Of a stretch of 64,000 bases of DNA, positions 21,239 to 31,645 are shown in pieces (positions within the stretch are counted from its first letter, which is position 1; the number at the start of each line of letters is the position of its first letter). Made by a program: the position numbers and the translations under genes. The stretch lies in NCBI RefSeq assembly GCF_001761485.1, contig NC_090773.1:2914001-2978000 (forward strand), in the 5' to 3' direction. The DNA comes from Yarrowia lipolytica (Eukaryota; Ascomycota; Dipodascomycetes; Dipodascales). The notes under the pieces are model-generated. The model was given only the letters and a program-made list of their open reading frames with translations. It was not told where the DNA came from and made no database searches.

Positions 21239-23103
21239 TCTGGCTTGTAGCGACAGACTGAACGTTTCAGATTGTGAGCATAGCCGGCAATCTGGACACT
21301 TTTTTCACACACATCTTCACACACCGCTGATTACGGTCAATGGTTAGAAAGGGGACGAAAATAGAGTAGAGTAGATAGACTAATGATTCATTGAGACTCG
21401 TGTATTGCGTAGCGACTAGATTCAGCGCCACTGGGCTCTCCTCGAGTTGTAGGTATTGGGGAGGTACAGGTAACTGTAGCTACAGGTAGATTGTCCTTGG
21501 TCAGTCCGACTGGTTACGCTAAATCTCGTGGATGGACTTCTGGACTGCTGCTCTGATGATGTTGGCTGGAGCGGGTGAAACCTCCTCAATTACTTGGGAT
21601 TAGTTAAGAGTAAAAGTCTGCTAGGGGTGCAAAAACGGTCTTCGAGATATGCTAGAGATATGCCGATTGTTTCAGATTGTTGAGAGAAGACGTGAAATAT
21701 CGATTGGATCATGGCATTATAAATGTCACATACAATATTTCGAGCTGTTGAAGTTTTTCTGCGGATCCCGAATGTATATTACTTAGACTTTGTTGAAGAA
21801 AAATAGAATACAATAGAATAGAATATGAATAAAAAGATACGCAGAAAAAAAAAGAAAAAGGGGGTGTTCCACTGGGCTGGGATACTGTGACAGAACATGA
21901 AACCAAACAACAGATATAGCATTTTCAACTGAGATATAGACTGCCTTATATTTCTACACCTCTACTTCCAACTAAAGTCCATTCTAAAGTCTCACTAAAG
22001 TCCCACCAAAGTCCCACTAAAGTCCCACTAGAGTTTCACTAAAATCCCACTAAAATCCAACCACTTCCAACTACTTCCAACTAATCCCATCTAAAAGTCA
22101 GTGTTTTGACGGCACTGTACATACAGCACTAGAGAAATCACTGCAACACCAATTCTAGAGGAAGAGCACGTCGACTTACATCCAGCTGCTTATTCACATC
22201 TCCTCTTCATGTCTGATTATTCAGCACCACCCATCTCCATCCCATCCCCAGTCCGCCCAACAAATGTTCCACCCGCTGACCCACTGTATCAAACTAAGAC
22301 ACACTCACAATACATACATGGGCTATGAATCGTGACTGTGAAAGGAAGATGCGCCATTATAAATGGAGCTCCGAAGAACGTGGACTAGGCTGGAGTGTGA
22401 AGTGTCCCCTTTTTTATATCAATTGAAAAGACTCTGCACTGGTTCTGTTGGTGGTCTGTGTCTATCCACCTCCCCCAAAGTTCGTCAGCCCGGTTCCCAG
22501 TTTTTGGCCAGTGCTCGTATTTACTCCCTACCGTTTTCGTGCTGATACCGCCCCGTGCACTCTGACATGTGATGTCTACATGACGAGGACATTTGTATAT
22601 GTAGCGATTTCGGGCCGGCGGGTATTTGAGGGAAAATGCAGAAAAAATGGACAATATTTTTCTGGCCAAGGAAACAGCTGGCTTGTGAGCAAAGGCGCCA
22701 TATATCGAGCCAGTTTTTCAACGCCAAAAAACAAGGCTGATTATTTCTGCCTAAAAGCACTTTTTGGACAATGGCATTGGGTTTCAAACAAGGTTGGAGA
22801 CTAATCTATTTTTGGGGGAGTGCGAATCACAACAGACCTTCCAACGGGAGTAGATAGTGGAGATATCGAAATTTCGAGGCCACCAGGTTTTTCGCCCAGT
22901 CTCGTGGATTCCAAAAATATAAATATCTTCCCAGAATCTCCACTATCTGTAAACTTTAACCTCCCAGAACCCCCCCTCTAAACTTCCCAGCCACCTACAA
23001 TATTACTGTAGGTACAGTACATTCAAGTATCGGACATACCCACTACGAATACAGTACAGCACCGGTACTATTCCTGCCCCTCACAACTACACCCCTGTCG
23101 TTC
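21239..23103. other. Intergenic region
   Basis: No supported gene. It contains a degenerate 12-bp tandem repeat (21971-22098), CACTGTACATACAG near 22113-22126 and a further TACTGTA/GTACAGTAC pair near 23004-23020. A 118-codon frame at 22448-22804 lacks an initial ATG and a recognisable domain. Confidence 0.55.
21971..22098. repeat. Degenerate 12-bp minisatellite
   Basis: About ten imperfect copies of a CACTAAAGTCC-like unit run through this stretch, grading into CTTCCAACTA units at the end. It lies about 730 bp downstream of ARB1. No function is evident. Confidence 0.75.
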
Positions 23104-26100
23104 ATGGGCCTGTTTACGAAAAAGTCCCGTGAGGCGCTCAGCGACACGCCCAAGCTGTCTGCCCTGGCACAACAGCCCGACCTCCCCGTTCTGAGTCCCC
23201 CTCCGCTTCCTGCAGCGTCGCAAAGAGCCGTTTCAGGGGGCTCGGTCTCCTCTCTCAATGAGCCCAAGGGATACACTTTGCGAGGCAAGCTGGGGCTGGC
23301 CAAGGCTCCACAGAACGTATTTGACGGGTTTGACGGCGCCCAGGTGCCGGACGGAGCTTCTGGATACAACGACTCAATCTACGATGAACAGCTCCCGGAC
23401 GACGACGCAAGCATCTACGACAGAAGCAGATACGAGGAGAGCGTCTACGGAGATGAGAGGAATGCACAGAAGCAACAGCCACCTCAGTCGGAACACTCCT
23501 CGTCGAACAATACAGACTCCAATCTGCCACCACCAATCAACACCTTTGTTCAGCATGGCACTGTTAAGCAGTACACTCCTGAGTTTGGAGGGGCAGAGTT
23601 TCCACCCGGAGGAACTGATGGCTCGTCTCATTCGCCCCACAGCTCGCAATTTGCATCGCCTACAGGAGAGTTTCATTCAAACCGAAGTTCGCCCGTAAAG
23701 CCGCCCCCTATCACTATTCCAAAGGGAAGATCGTCTCCGCTCGCCTCTGGGAAGTCGCCCATCGGGATCTCTTCTTCTTTTGGAATGAGCCCTTCTACTA
23801 ATCAAATTAGAAGCCCACTGGGTTCTCCTTCATACATGCTTCCTACATCTACTTATGGAGAGTCACCCAAGGGCAGTGGTATGGCTTCAGCAGCAGCAGC
23901 TCTGGCGATGGGAGTATCCTCGTTCAAAACCCCTCCGCTGGCCCAGAAAGCCCAATTCGGCTCTCCACAGACCTTTTCAACTCCCTCTCAAGCATTGGAA
24001 AGCACCCATCCTGCTGATCACGTCAACTGCTCCCATGGAGGTCATTCACACTCACATGCTGCCTCTCCTGGGTCCCCTCGAGTGACTTCTCCCACAGTAA
24101 GATCTCCTCCACCTCCTTTGGCTCACCCAGGCTACCCCAAAGAACACTACATTGCGAAAAAGAAGAGTTCTGAGGCCCTTGGAGAGGTGCTACCTGGGAG
24201 AGATCTCTACGCCGAAGCCAAGAATGACTACCCTTATCCACTTACTCCGGCTGACCTTAAGACCGCCCCTTACCCTACCTGTTATTATCAGAAGGGATGC
24301 CGTGAGATTGGCCCTCATTCCCATGAAGAAGAGGAGAAGGTGGATCCTGTTTTCGCGACTTTTGACCAGTCAAAGTATGACGAGATCCAGCGTGAGTCAC
24401 GTGATCAACAAGAGAAGGAGAAGCTCATGTGGGGCAAATCGGGTTCCAGCGATAAGCGCTTGTCTACTGACCAACAACGAGCAGAATTGTCTTCTACAGG
24501 TTCAGACAAGTCTAGAGGTTCAGACAAGTCTAGAGGTTCAGAGCCACATGATACGGGATCTGGAGACTCTGCATCAAACCGAACAGAGTCACGTGCGGTC
24601 GATTCATCCGACTCTCGGTTTGCCGAGGCTGAATCTCGGGCCACAGAGTCTGCGGAATCCAGGTTTGAGGAGGCCCAATCACATCCGGGATCGTCTCATG
24701 CTGAATCAGTTGAACCAGAGTACATTCCAGCAGACTTGCACAGGGCAGAGTCTTCAATTTACCCTGCTGAATCTGTGTATTCTGCCAACCGAGCTGAAGA
24801 GACTGATCCGTATGCCGAGTCTGTGTATTCCACCCAGCAGGAGCAGCAATCTGAGTCATATGATCAGAATGTGAAAGAGTCCCATGACCAGTCGACCGAC
24901 CACCATCACAATCCACCTCCCTCGTCCATCGACGACTTTGACTTCAACTCAGGAGCACACACTCCAACAAACAGACTGCCCTTGGACTCGCCGGGAACGC
25001 CAGGAACACCCGAATTGACACGTGATTTCAACCGACTGTCTGTGTCTCATATCAAGGGTATGGGCCTACCTCTGGATACACGGTCGATTGGTAGTGGTGA
25101 AGGTCACGCCCCACAAAACCATGTCAACCACTCGGTGCATCACGTGGGACACGAAGCCGATCTTAACCACGGTCAAGTGACCCACGGCCAGGTTGTTGGA
25201 GGTGGTTCTACAAATCACATGATGCTAGCTGAGCCTAGTCAGGCGGAAATCCTACGATCTTCTTATATTTCCACGGATTCTGGAGGTGGGTTGAGTCACA
25301 TGGGCGGTCCGATCGGCTCTACGGGTCATGTGATGGACCGTCACATGATGTCACCGGACCAGGAAGTCTTGGAGGGTCATGTTATGGACGAGATTCAGAT
25401 TGACGGAAATGGGCATGTGATTCAGAACCCGAGTCCCGGTCACATGAACTCCCGCTCTGGCACCATGATGACTAACATGACTGGTTTGAACTCTCCCTCT
25501 GCCGCTTACTATCCTGCTCCAATTCCCATGAATCTGAAGCTACCCCCCCTACTTAGTAAGAAGAATAGGCGCTTGTCTCGTTCTGGAATTTCTCCCTTTC
25601 CTTCTCCTCGCAAGAGTTCGTTTTCATCTGCTTTGGACAAGCCTGGAAACCGTTCCTCTTTCATGTCTCCTTGGTCTCATACTCCAGATGGATCGCTACT
25701 TCATTATGAAGGCTTTGCGGAGGACTTTGAGCGCTCGGGACGTTCTGTGCATCGACAGAGTCTTGGATCGCGGGGTAGTTCTCCTCTGAAGAAGCTGTAC
25801 CTATCCGGGGACTCACGTGAAGCATCTAGAGACGCTTCTAGGGACGTTTCCAGACTCTCCCGCGACTTTGATGAAGTTTATGGCGAATTCGACGAATCGG
25901 CTATTGATTCATCGGACACCGATTTACGTGATCCATACTACAATCCTCAGAAGCGAGGAAGACGACGAACCATGTCCCTGACTTCCATTAATGTCAACAT
26001 GGACAATTCTGAAGTGAGAGAAGAACTGGACGAGGGCGACGTTGAAGGCGATGTAACTGATATGCAGCGATACGAAGCTTCTGCCAACGCCTTTACACGT

Positions 26101-26802
26101 GTTCATATCGACTCAAATGCCATTGTTCCTCCCTCGGCTGCTGCTGGCTATGGAAACGGTATTTCTCCCGGTCTTGATCAGAAGCCTGGAACTCTAGTCG
26201 AAGAGTTGGAGCTGCGGAAGAAGGACAAGAAAGCTGTTCGAGGACATCTCAATAAGTCTATGCATCAGTATGCTGCTGACGGCACTGAGACTCCTCTGAT
26301 TCAACAGATTCACGATTCTCAGTCTGCTTATGGTTTTGATGATAGACGCAATTCGTTGATTTCAGACAAGAGAATGTCCATGATGACTGGAATGTCTGGA
26401 ATGACCGGGATGACGACCAAGGAGCACTCTTACGAGGATCCCAACCATCATAGAATGTCTCTGTTGGCTCTGGACTCGCTTGCTCAAATGGATTACCAGC
26501 AGAGTTACTCCAAGCCCGGAGCTGCCCAGATCAGCAAGCAGTACAAGGCTTCGCGTGATGACGACGAGCCTCTGCGGGTGCGAAAGCAGCGGTTGAAGCG
26601 GCAGTCCCAGCAGCTGCTCGAGCAGCGACAGCTCCAGGAAAATATCGAGAAGCAGCGACTTGCGTCGATCGAGCTGGAGAAGAAGCGACAGGAGGTCAAA
26701 CAACAGAGACGCAACCAGTTTGGACAGAATGCGGCTGCTGCGGGGGCCCAGAAGAAGGGCAAGGTGTTGATTGGGCCTGGTGGAGAGGTGATCAGAACCT
26801 AG
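23104..26802 (+). CDS. Large low-complexity fungal protein, function unknown
   Basis: The predicted protein has 1232 aa with a true ATG (MGLFTKKSREALSD). Most of it is disordered: Ser, Pro, Gly and His rich, with many SP/TP sites. Residues about 460-480 hold an SRGSDK-type repeat from an 18-bp DNA duplication, and about 670-780 is rich in GHVM/HVN. The C-terminus is better ordered. It has TLVEELELRKKDKK at about 1040, HHRMSLLALDSLAQ at about 1115, and a basic coiled coil (about 1155-1215) ending in GKVLIGPGGEVIRT. The ELxLRKK motif followed by a LLxLDxxAQ motif resembles an uncharacterised family of filamentous-fungal proteins as I recall it. No enzymatic domain or membrane segment was seen. 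A scaffold or cell-cortex role is possible but unsupported. Confidence 0.88.
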   Translation: MGLFTKKSREALSDTPKLSALAQQPDLPVLSPPPLPAASQRAVSGGSVSSLNEPKGYTLRGKLGLAKAPQNVFDGFDGAQVPDGASGYNDSIYDEQLPDDDASIYDRSRYEESVYGDERNAQKQQPPQSEHSSSNNTDSNLPPPINTFVQHGTVKQYTPEFGGAEFPPGGTDGSSHSPHSSQFASPTGEFHSNRSSPVKPPPITIPKGRSSPLASGKSPIGISSSFGMSPSTNQIRSPLGSPSYMLPTSTYGESPKGSGMASAAAALAMGVSSFKTPPLAQKAQFGSPQTFSTPSQALESTHPADHVNCSHGGHSHSHAASPGSPRVTSPTVRSPPPPLAHPGYPKEHYIAKKKSSEALGEVLPGRDLYAEAKNDYPYPLTPADLKTAPYPTCYYQKGCREIGPHSHEEEEKVDPVFATFDQSKYDEIQRESRDQQEKEKLMWGKSGSSDKRLSTDQQRAELSSTGSDKSRGSDKSRGSEPHDTGSGDSASNRTESRAVDSSDSRFAEAESRATESAESRFEEAQSHPGSSHAESVEPEYIPADLHRAESSIYPAESVYSANRAEETDPYAESVYSTQQEQQSESYDQNVKESHDQSTDHHHNPPPSSIDDFDFNSGAHTPTNRLPLDSPGTPGTPELTRDFNRLSVSHIKGMGLPLDTRSIGSGEGHAPQNHVNHSVHHVGHEADLNHGQVTHGQVVGGGSTNHMMLAEPSQAEILRSSYISTDSGGGLSHMGGPIGSTGHVMDRHMMSPDQEVLEGHVMDEIQIDGNGHVIQNPSPGHMNSRSGTMMTNMTGLNSPSAAYYPAPIPMNLKLPPLLSKKNRRLSRSGISPFPSPRKSSFSSALDKPGNRSSFMSPWSHTPDGSLLHYEGFAEDFERSGRSVHRQSLGSRGSSPLKKLYLSGDSREASRDASRDVSRLSRDFDEVYGEFDESAIDSSDTDLRDPYYNPQKRGRRRTMSLTSINVNMDNSEVREELDEGDVEGDVTDMQRYEASANAFTRVHIDSNAIVPPSAAAGYGNGISPGLDQKPGTLVEELELRKKDKKAVRGHLNKSMHQYAADGTETPLIQQIHDSQSAYGFDDRRNSLISDKRMSMMTGMSGMTGMTTKEHSYEDPNHHRMSLLALDSLAQMDYQQSYSKPGAAQISKQYKASRDDDEPLRVRKQRLKRQSQQLLEQRQLQENIEKQRLASIELEKKRQEVKQQRRNQFGQNAAAAGAQKKGKVLIGPGGEVIRT

Positions 26803-27901
26803 CTGTAAGCGAAGCGAACAGTTATGGACTGAGGACGAGGAAAGTCTGGAAGAGTTCAAGGGAAGTCAGGACGGGTGCCTGAAACTCTTGTGTCATTCTT
26901 TTGTCACTGACAAGATGGTTGTCTCTTCTTGCATGTAATGAATTTATCGAATGATGTTTATTACAGTACGGCATGCTTGTAGACTGTGTATCGTAGGGTG
27001 TATAAAGAGCATCTATTAGTTTTTTTGTTTTTTTTTTGTTTTTTTTGTTGAAGTGATCCTAGTTGTACTTGTACTTGTACTGTACCAAACTTTTTGCCAT
27101 CTCGTTTCGGTGATCTTTTTGATATCCAAAAAGTTGGGATTTTTTCTCTATCTCCAACATACACACTGAAAATAGGAGCTGTATTCGCAACTCACATTGA
27201 ACGAGAAAAAGGAAACAAATGTCACTTTATTCGATGGTGGATGTGACGTGAAACAACCACCACAATTATCTACAAGTCCCTTGTACAAGGAACATGGCCA
27301 TATTGACGGTTTCATGTTGCACACTCCTCAACTAAAAAATTAACAATTAGACATGTCACTAAGTAATCCTCACTAAAAGACGGCACTTTGGATGCCACAT
27401 AAGATGACAATTTCAACAATATAAGATGAAATTTGTGTTGAAATGTGGCAACGTGGAATCTAACCATAGTAGTTGTGGCCTCAGTTGGTTCATTGGTGGT
27501 GCTCCTAGATGAGTTCAGTTGGCTACAGATGACTCAACAGCTATGACCTAATCAATATGCAAATTTAGCCAGGTTTAGCCTCTAGATAAGCATGAGTGGG
27601 GTGTATAGGAGTGTTCATAGTCGGGACATTATATAGCTCATGTGACAAGCAAGCCAACAAATGCAGCTCTTAGAGCGTCGGTATTCAACTGCTTCCCACC
27701 AACATCCTATCGGAGACCTGAGCATCCCCCAATTTCCTATCCTTGTCTCCACCAATCCTCTTCTCCAAACCTTGCCCCAAAGTCTAATACAAGTAGGAGT
27801 CATCATAGTCTGCATATGGTGAAATTTCCAGTCTGACTGATCAAATTCTAGATCAGTTATAAGAGGCCGATTCTGCACCCCGAAATCGTCACCATCGCAA
27901 A
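26803..27901. other. Intergenic region with the ARG8 promoter
   Basis: It contains long T tracts (about 27019-27049), repeated TACTTG units near 27062-27082 and the Gcn4-type site at 27530-27536. No gene is seen. Confidence 0.6.
27530..27536 (+). promoter_or_regulatory. Gcn4-type site upstream of ARG8
   Basis: A perfect TGACTCA lies 366-372 bp upstream of the ARG8 ATG. Fungal Gcn4/CPC1 activators bind this sequence at amino-acid biosynthesis genes under starvation. Use in this species is inferred. Confidence 0.5.
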
Positions 27902-29137
27902 ATGAACCGATTCAGCAAGATCCGACAGTATTCGACCCTGCTCCAGACGGCAGAAAAGTACTCGGTGCCAACCTACGCCAAACCCAGCGTGATTCTGACC
28001 AAGGGAAAGGGCGCGTACCTGTGGGACAGCAATGACAACAAGTACATTGATTTTTCGGCCGGCATTGCCGTCACGGCTCTGGGCCACTCCAACCCCGAAA
28101 TCACAAAGATCCTGGCCGAGCAGTCGTCGCAATTGATGCACTGCTCCAACCTGTTCAACAACGAGTGGGCTCCCCGTCTGCAGGAGTCGCTAGTGGAGGA
28201 GACCCTCAAGAGCGGAGGAATGAAGGGTGCCAGAAAGGTGTTTCTGGCAAACTCCGGAACCGAGGCAAACGAGGCTGCTCTTAAGTTTGCCCGAAAGGTC
28301 GGCACCTTGAGCTCGCCCGATAAGACGGAGTTTGTCAACTTTGAGAAGGCTTTCCATGGCCGAACTATGGGCGCTCTTTCCGTGACCCCTAACCCCAAAT
28401 ACCAGGCTCCTTTTGCTCCTCTGGTCCCTGGAGTGAAGACCGGCGTCTACAACGACCCCAAGGCTGCCGATCTCATCACCGAGAAGACCTGCGGAGTCAT
28501 TGTGGAGCCTGTGCAGGGCGAGGGAGGCGTGTACAAGGCCAACGACGAGTTTCTCCAGGCACTGCGAAACAAGTGCGATGAGGTGGGAGCCATGCTCATC
28601 TTCGACGAGATCCAGTGCGGTCTGGGCCGAACCGGACGACTCTGGGCACACGACAAGGTGCATCCCGATATCCTTACCATGGCCAAGGCGCTGGGCAACG
28701 GATTCCCCATTGGCGCCACCATGGTGACTGAGGCTGTGGCCGACAAGATTGCCATTGGCGACCACGGCACCACCTACGGAGGTAACCCTCTGGCGTCTCG
28801 AGTGGGCCACTATGTGCTGAGCCAGGTGGCCAGCAAGGAGGTGCTTGACAATGTGAAGAAGGTGAGCCAGCAGATTCGAGACGCAGTTGCCGAGGTCCAG
28901 GAGGAGTTCCCTGAGCTCATCACCGAGGTGCGAGGAGACGGTCTGCTGCTCGGAATCCAGTTCAGCAAGGATCCTTCCAAGGTTGTTGCTGCTGCTAGAG
29001 AGAATGGTCTTCTTGTCATCACCGCCGGAACTAACACCGTTCGACTGGTCCCTGCGCTTAACATTGACCAGGAGGCGGTTACCGAGGGTCTGGAGATTCT
29101 CAAGAAGGCGATCCGAGACAATGCCAAGGACTTGTAA
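27902..29137 (+). CDS. ARG8: Acetylornithine aminotransferase, mitochondrial
   Basis: The predicted protein has 411 aa. It converts N-acetylglutamate semialdehyde and glutamate to N-acetylornithine and 2-oxoglutarate in arginine synthesis. It is a class-III PLP aminotransferase with SGTEANE (118-124), FHGRTMG (151-157), FDEIQ (234-238) and the PLP-binding Lys262 in MAKALGNGFPIGA. The first 12-20 residues (MNRFSKIRQYSTLL) are basic and amphipathic with no acid, a typical mitochondrial presequence. Length fits the family. A related ornithine aminotransferase is less likely given the close match to fungal Arg8. A TGACTCA site lies upstream. Confidence 0.95.
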   Translation: MNRFSKIRQYSTLLQTAEKYSVPTYAKPSVILTKGKGAYLWDSNDNKYIDFSAGIAVTALGHSNPEITKILAEQSSQLMHCSNLFNNEWAPRLQESLVEETLKSGGMKGARKVFLANSGTEANEAALKFARKVGTLSSPDKTEFVNFEKAFHGRTMGALSVTPNPKYQAPFAPLVPGVKTGVYNDPKAADLITEKTCGVIVEPVQGEGGVYKANDEFLQALRNKCDEVGAMLIFDEIQCGLGRTGRLWAHDKVHPDILTMAKALGNGFPIGATMVTEAVADKIAIGDHGTTYGGNPLASRVGHYVLSQVASKEVLDNVKKVSQQIRDAVAEVQEEFPELITEVRGDGLLLGIQFSKDPSKVVAAARENGLLVITAGTNTVRLVPALNIDQEAVTEGLEILKKAIRDNAKDL

Positions 29138-31024
29138 GCCACTTTAGGAGGTGGTGGTCGCAAGGCCGACTAGGCTAATGAGGAGAAAAAATCATCCTCC
29201 TCTACACCCAGGACTACTGAGTTGACATTCTCTGCGGACACGAGGGATCAGCGTGGTCATGAAAGGGGTCCAAAAGCTCACCTGTCTCCAGTCTGGTTCT
29301 CAGCCCCATATAGAAAGTAATACGTGAATGAAAATTGTTCCGAGATTGGAAACGGGGAGGGACATGGATAATTCTGCTATTGCGGTAACATGGTGGTGGT
29401 ATCCATGTCTGTAGAGTGTTAGTGTGATTGGCTAGTCTTTCTCTCTCTCTAAAGATGAGATGCGACGGGTCTGAGGGGACAGAACTCCATTGTTGATAGA
29501 AGCACGAGAGCAGTGTAGACCACCTTTACGACCTGGTTGAACCTGCTTTTCAGGCCGAGGATCTTCACTTTTGGAAGACGGCTGTTCGTGACTTGAAGGG
29601 GAAAGCTCTGGACACCTGCCTGAAAATCTACCATCAGCTTCCCTAAGACACCGACGAAACGCGCACCGTCGGAGACATGTTGACGGGATGGTGTCACAAG
29701 ACGTGAAATGTGGCATATCTGGATAAACAAGATGAGAAGTAATCTCTGCCAGAGTAATATTACCCAGAATGTACTCTACGCCTTCCTTCAAAGAGTCATC
29801 TAAACGGAGTTTTGGTCACGTCAACGGTGGACAATTCTAGTAGTATGTATACTATATATCTTGTCTCGTACTCTCAACAAGACTTTGTCGGCGCTGGTTC
29901 TCGATATCACTTGTCTGGAGCTCACCATTCTCCATATGAGATTTGGGTCCACCGTTGGCGAAGAAACGCTCCTTGAATGGAGACACTTGGCGTACTTGCT
30001 GGTATCAATAGTTGAGTAAAAATGGGACGTCTTTCTGTCATTAGGCCACGCAATATATATGAAGTGCTCGTTTGGAGCTGGTCATATAGGGCTACCAACT
30101 GGGTTGAAGGATGAAGGGTTGAAGGTTGAAGGGTTGAAGGTTGAAGGGTTGAAGGGTTGAAGGGTTGAAGAGTTGAAGGAAGAGCGGTACGAGTGCAAGG
30201 AAGAGCGAAAGCGAGAATTTTCGAGTTGTGCGAATGACTCTGAATGAGTAGTGAATCTGCCCGTATATTCTACGTTAGTCAGAGTCAGTCAGGCTGGTAC
30301 TGTAAGTACATACTGTACTGCCTAGATTTTCCCCCGTCGAGTCTCAATTAAATAATGTCAGCTGGAGGCCGTGATCTCGTGTTCCTGGAGTAAAGCAGCC
30401 TGGAGTAAAGCAGCACCTGAGAGACAATTACTTGGAGTTTTACCCTTGACCGTTCAGTCACCACGAAATCATGAATCACTTTTGTTCTTCAGCAGCGGAC
30501 AAAATGTGAATTCACTGGTCCCACTCTTGCTCAACTAGTGCCCGGTTTCGTCACTATACCCCCGACAGTTTTTTAATCGTCCATTATCTATACGTTTTTG
30601 TACCGTGAATTCAGCGTTCACAATGTGTAGACAGAGCTTTCAAGCCATCACTCTTGAATGAGACAGTCACAAGACCACCCTGAAGACGTGGCAAATCACC
30701 TTGTAATCATTGGTCTCGACCTAAGTACTAGGTACAGTCTTTCATCCCCAATCCACCAAGCAACCAATCCACCTGCAACCAATCCACTTCAATAAAAATC
30801 CTTTTCCCTCCGTTTTAAGATAGATGCACTTGATATCAGCCACTCAGCAAGCCTCTTGTGTCCATCGGTGTTACCCTTCTCATTGTCCATGTCACGTACT
30901 AACTAGCTGCTTGAGGTTCTTCCTCCAACGTCAAACGAGCCTTGTTCTCGATCTCGATCCCTAGCCATGTCCCAATGTCGAAACACGAGCTACACTCATG
31001 TTTATGCCCCCTTGAGTCCTCCAA
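29138..31024. other. Intergenic region
   Basis: No supported gene. Two overlapping minus-strand frames (29432-29791) lack a proper ATG. The stretch includes a GGGTTGAAGG minisatellite (30101-30179) and a GTACTGTAAGTACATACTG motif at 30298-30316. Confidence 0.55.
30101..30179. repeat. GGTTGAAG minisatellite
   Basis: About ten head-to-tail copies of GGGTTGAA and GGTTGAAG units, with one variant (ATGAAG), form a purine-skewed array. It is intergenic between ARG8 and the MSO1-like gene. Confidence 0.85.
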
Positions 31025-31645
31025 TTACCGTCTCCACGCAGGCTCTCCACTAACGCCCCCCTGAGTCTGGCTCTGGCTTCTTCCCAGCTGTCTTAGCTTC
31101 TCCCTCATTCTGTCGTTGCCTGGGTTACCGTTTGCTCCTCCACCATTGCCCTGCGCCGGGCGTCCGTACGCTGTCTGTGCTCCATAAGCCGTTTGACCTC
31201 CGTACTGCTGTTGAGGATAGTTGTACTGAGACTGTTGCTGAGGAGCGCGGTTCACCTCAGCCGAAGAGCCTCGTCGAGCGTAAATATCTTGTAGAGAAGA
31301 AGGCGTGGAAGACACAGAGGGCCGTTTCGAGTATTGCCCTTGCTGCTGTTGCTGACTCTGTCCATAGGGGTTGTTTTGATTCTGGTTCTGATACTGCGAC
31401 AAATCGGTATGTTCCGACCCGGGAGGCTCCAGCCAATCAGGAACAGAACCCGTCTTGGTGGCGTAGAACTTGACAAGCGACTGGTGAACGACGGTCGAAG
31501 TCTCAGTCTCTCCGTCCTGATCAGTGGAAGACGACACCGAGAGAGCAGACATGCTCATATTGACACCGCCGAAATCCTTCATTCGAGACCACACGCCCCG
31601 GCCCTTGTCCACGGGCGCCTTTGTGTTGCTGGTGTAGTAGGACAT
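31025..31645 (-). CDS. MSO1: Mso1-like Sec1-binding exocytosis protein
   Basis: The predicted protein has 206 aa with a true ATG (MSYYTSNTK). Residues 18-27 (VWSRMKDFGG) and 52-72 (VVHQSLVKFYATKTG, then VPDWL) match the conserved N-terminal segment of fungal Mso1, which binds Sec1 and links it to Sec4-GTP at sites of vesicle fusion. The rest is Gln, Asn and Tyr rich and likely disordered, with QQQQQ and YGGQTAYGAQTAYG repeats. The length is close to budding-yeast Mso1 (210 aa). The call rests on the short conserved block, so it could be another protein with a Mso1-type domain. Confidence 0.75.
   Translation of the reverse strand: MSYYTSNTKAPVDKGRGVWSRMKDFGGVNMSMSALSVSSSTDQDGETETSTVVHQSLVKFYATKTGSVPDWLEPPGSEHTDLSQYQNQNQNNPYGQSQQQQQGQYSKRPSVSSTPSSLQDIYARRGSSAEVNRAPQQQSQYNYPQQQYGGQTAYGAQTAYGRPAQGNGGGANGNPGNDRMREKLRQLGRSQSQTQGGVSGEPAWRR

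Noticed and set aside
22448-22804. 118-codon plus-strand frame
   Set aside because: It begins with TTG, has no domain, and its codon use is not gene-like.
29432-29791. Overlapping minus-strand frames of 93 and 119 codons
   Set aside because: Both begin with TTG and not ATG, and no domain or splice signal supports them.
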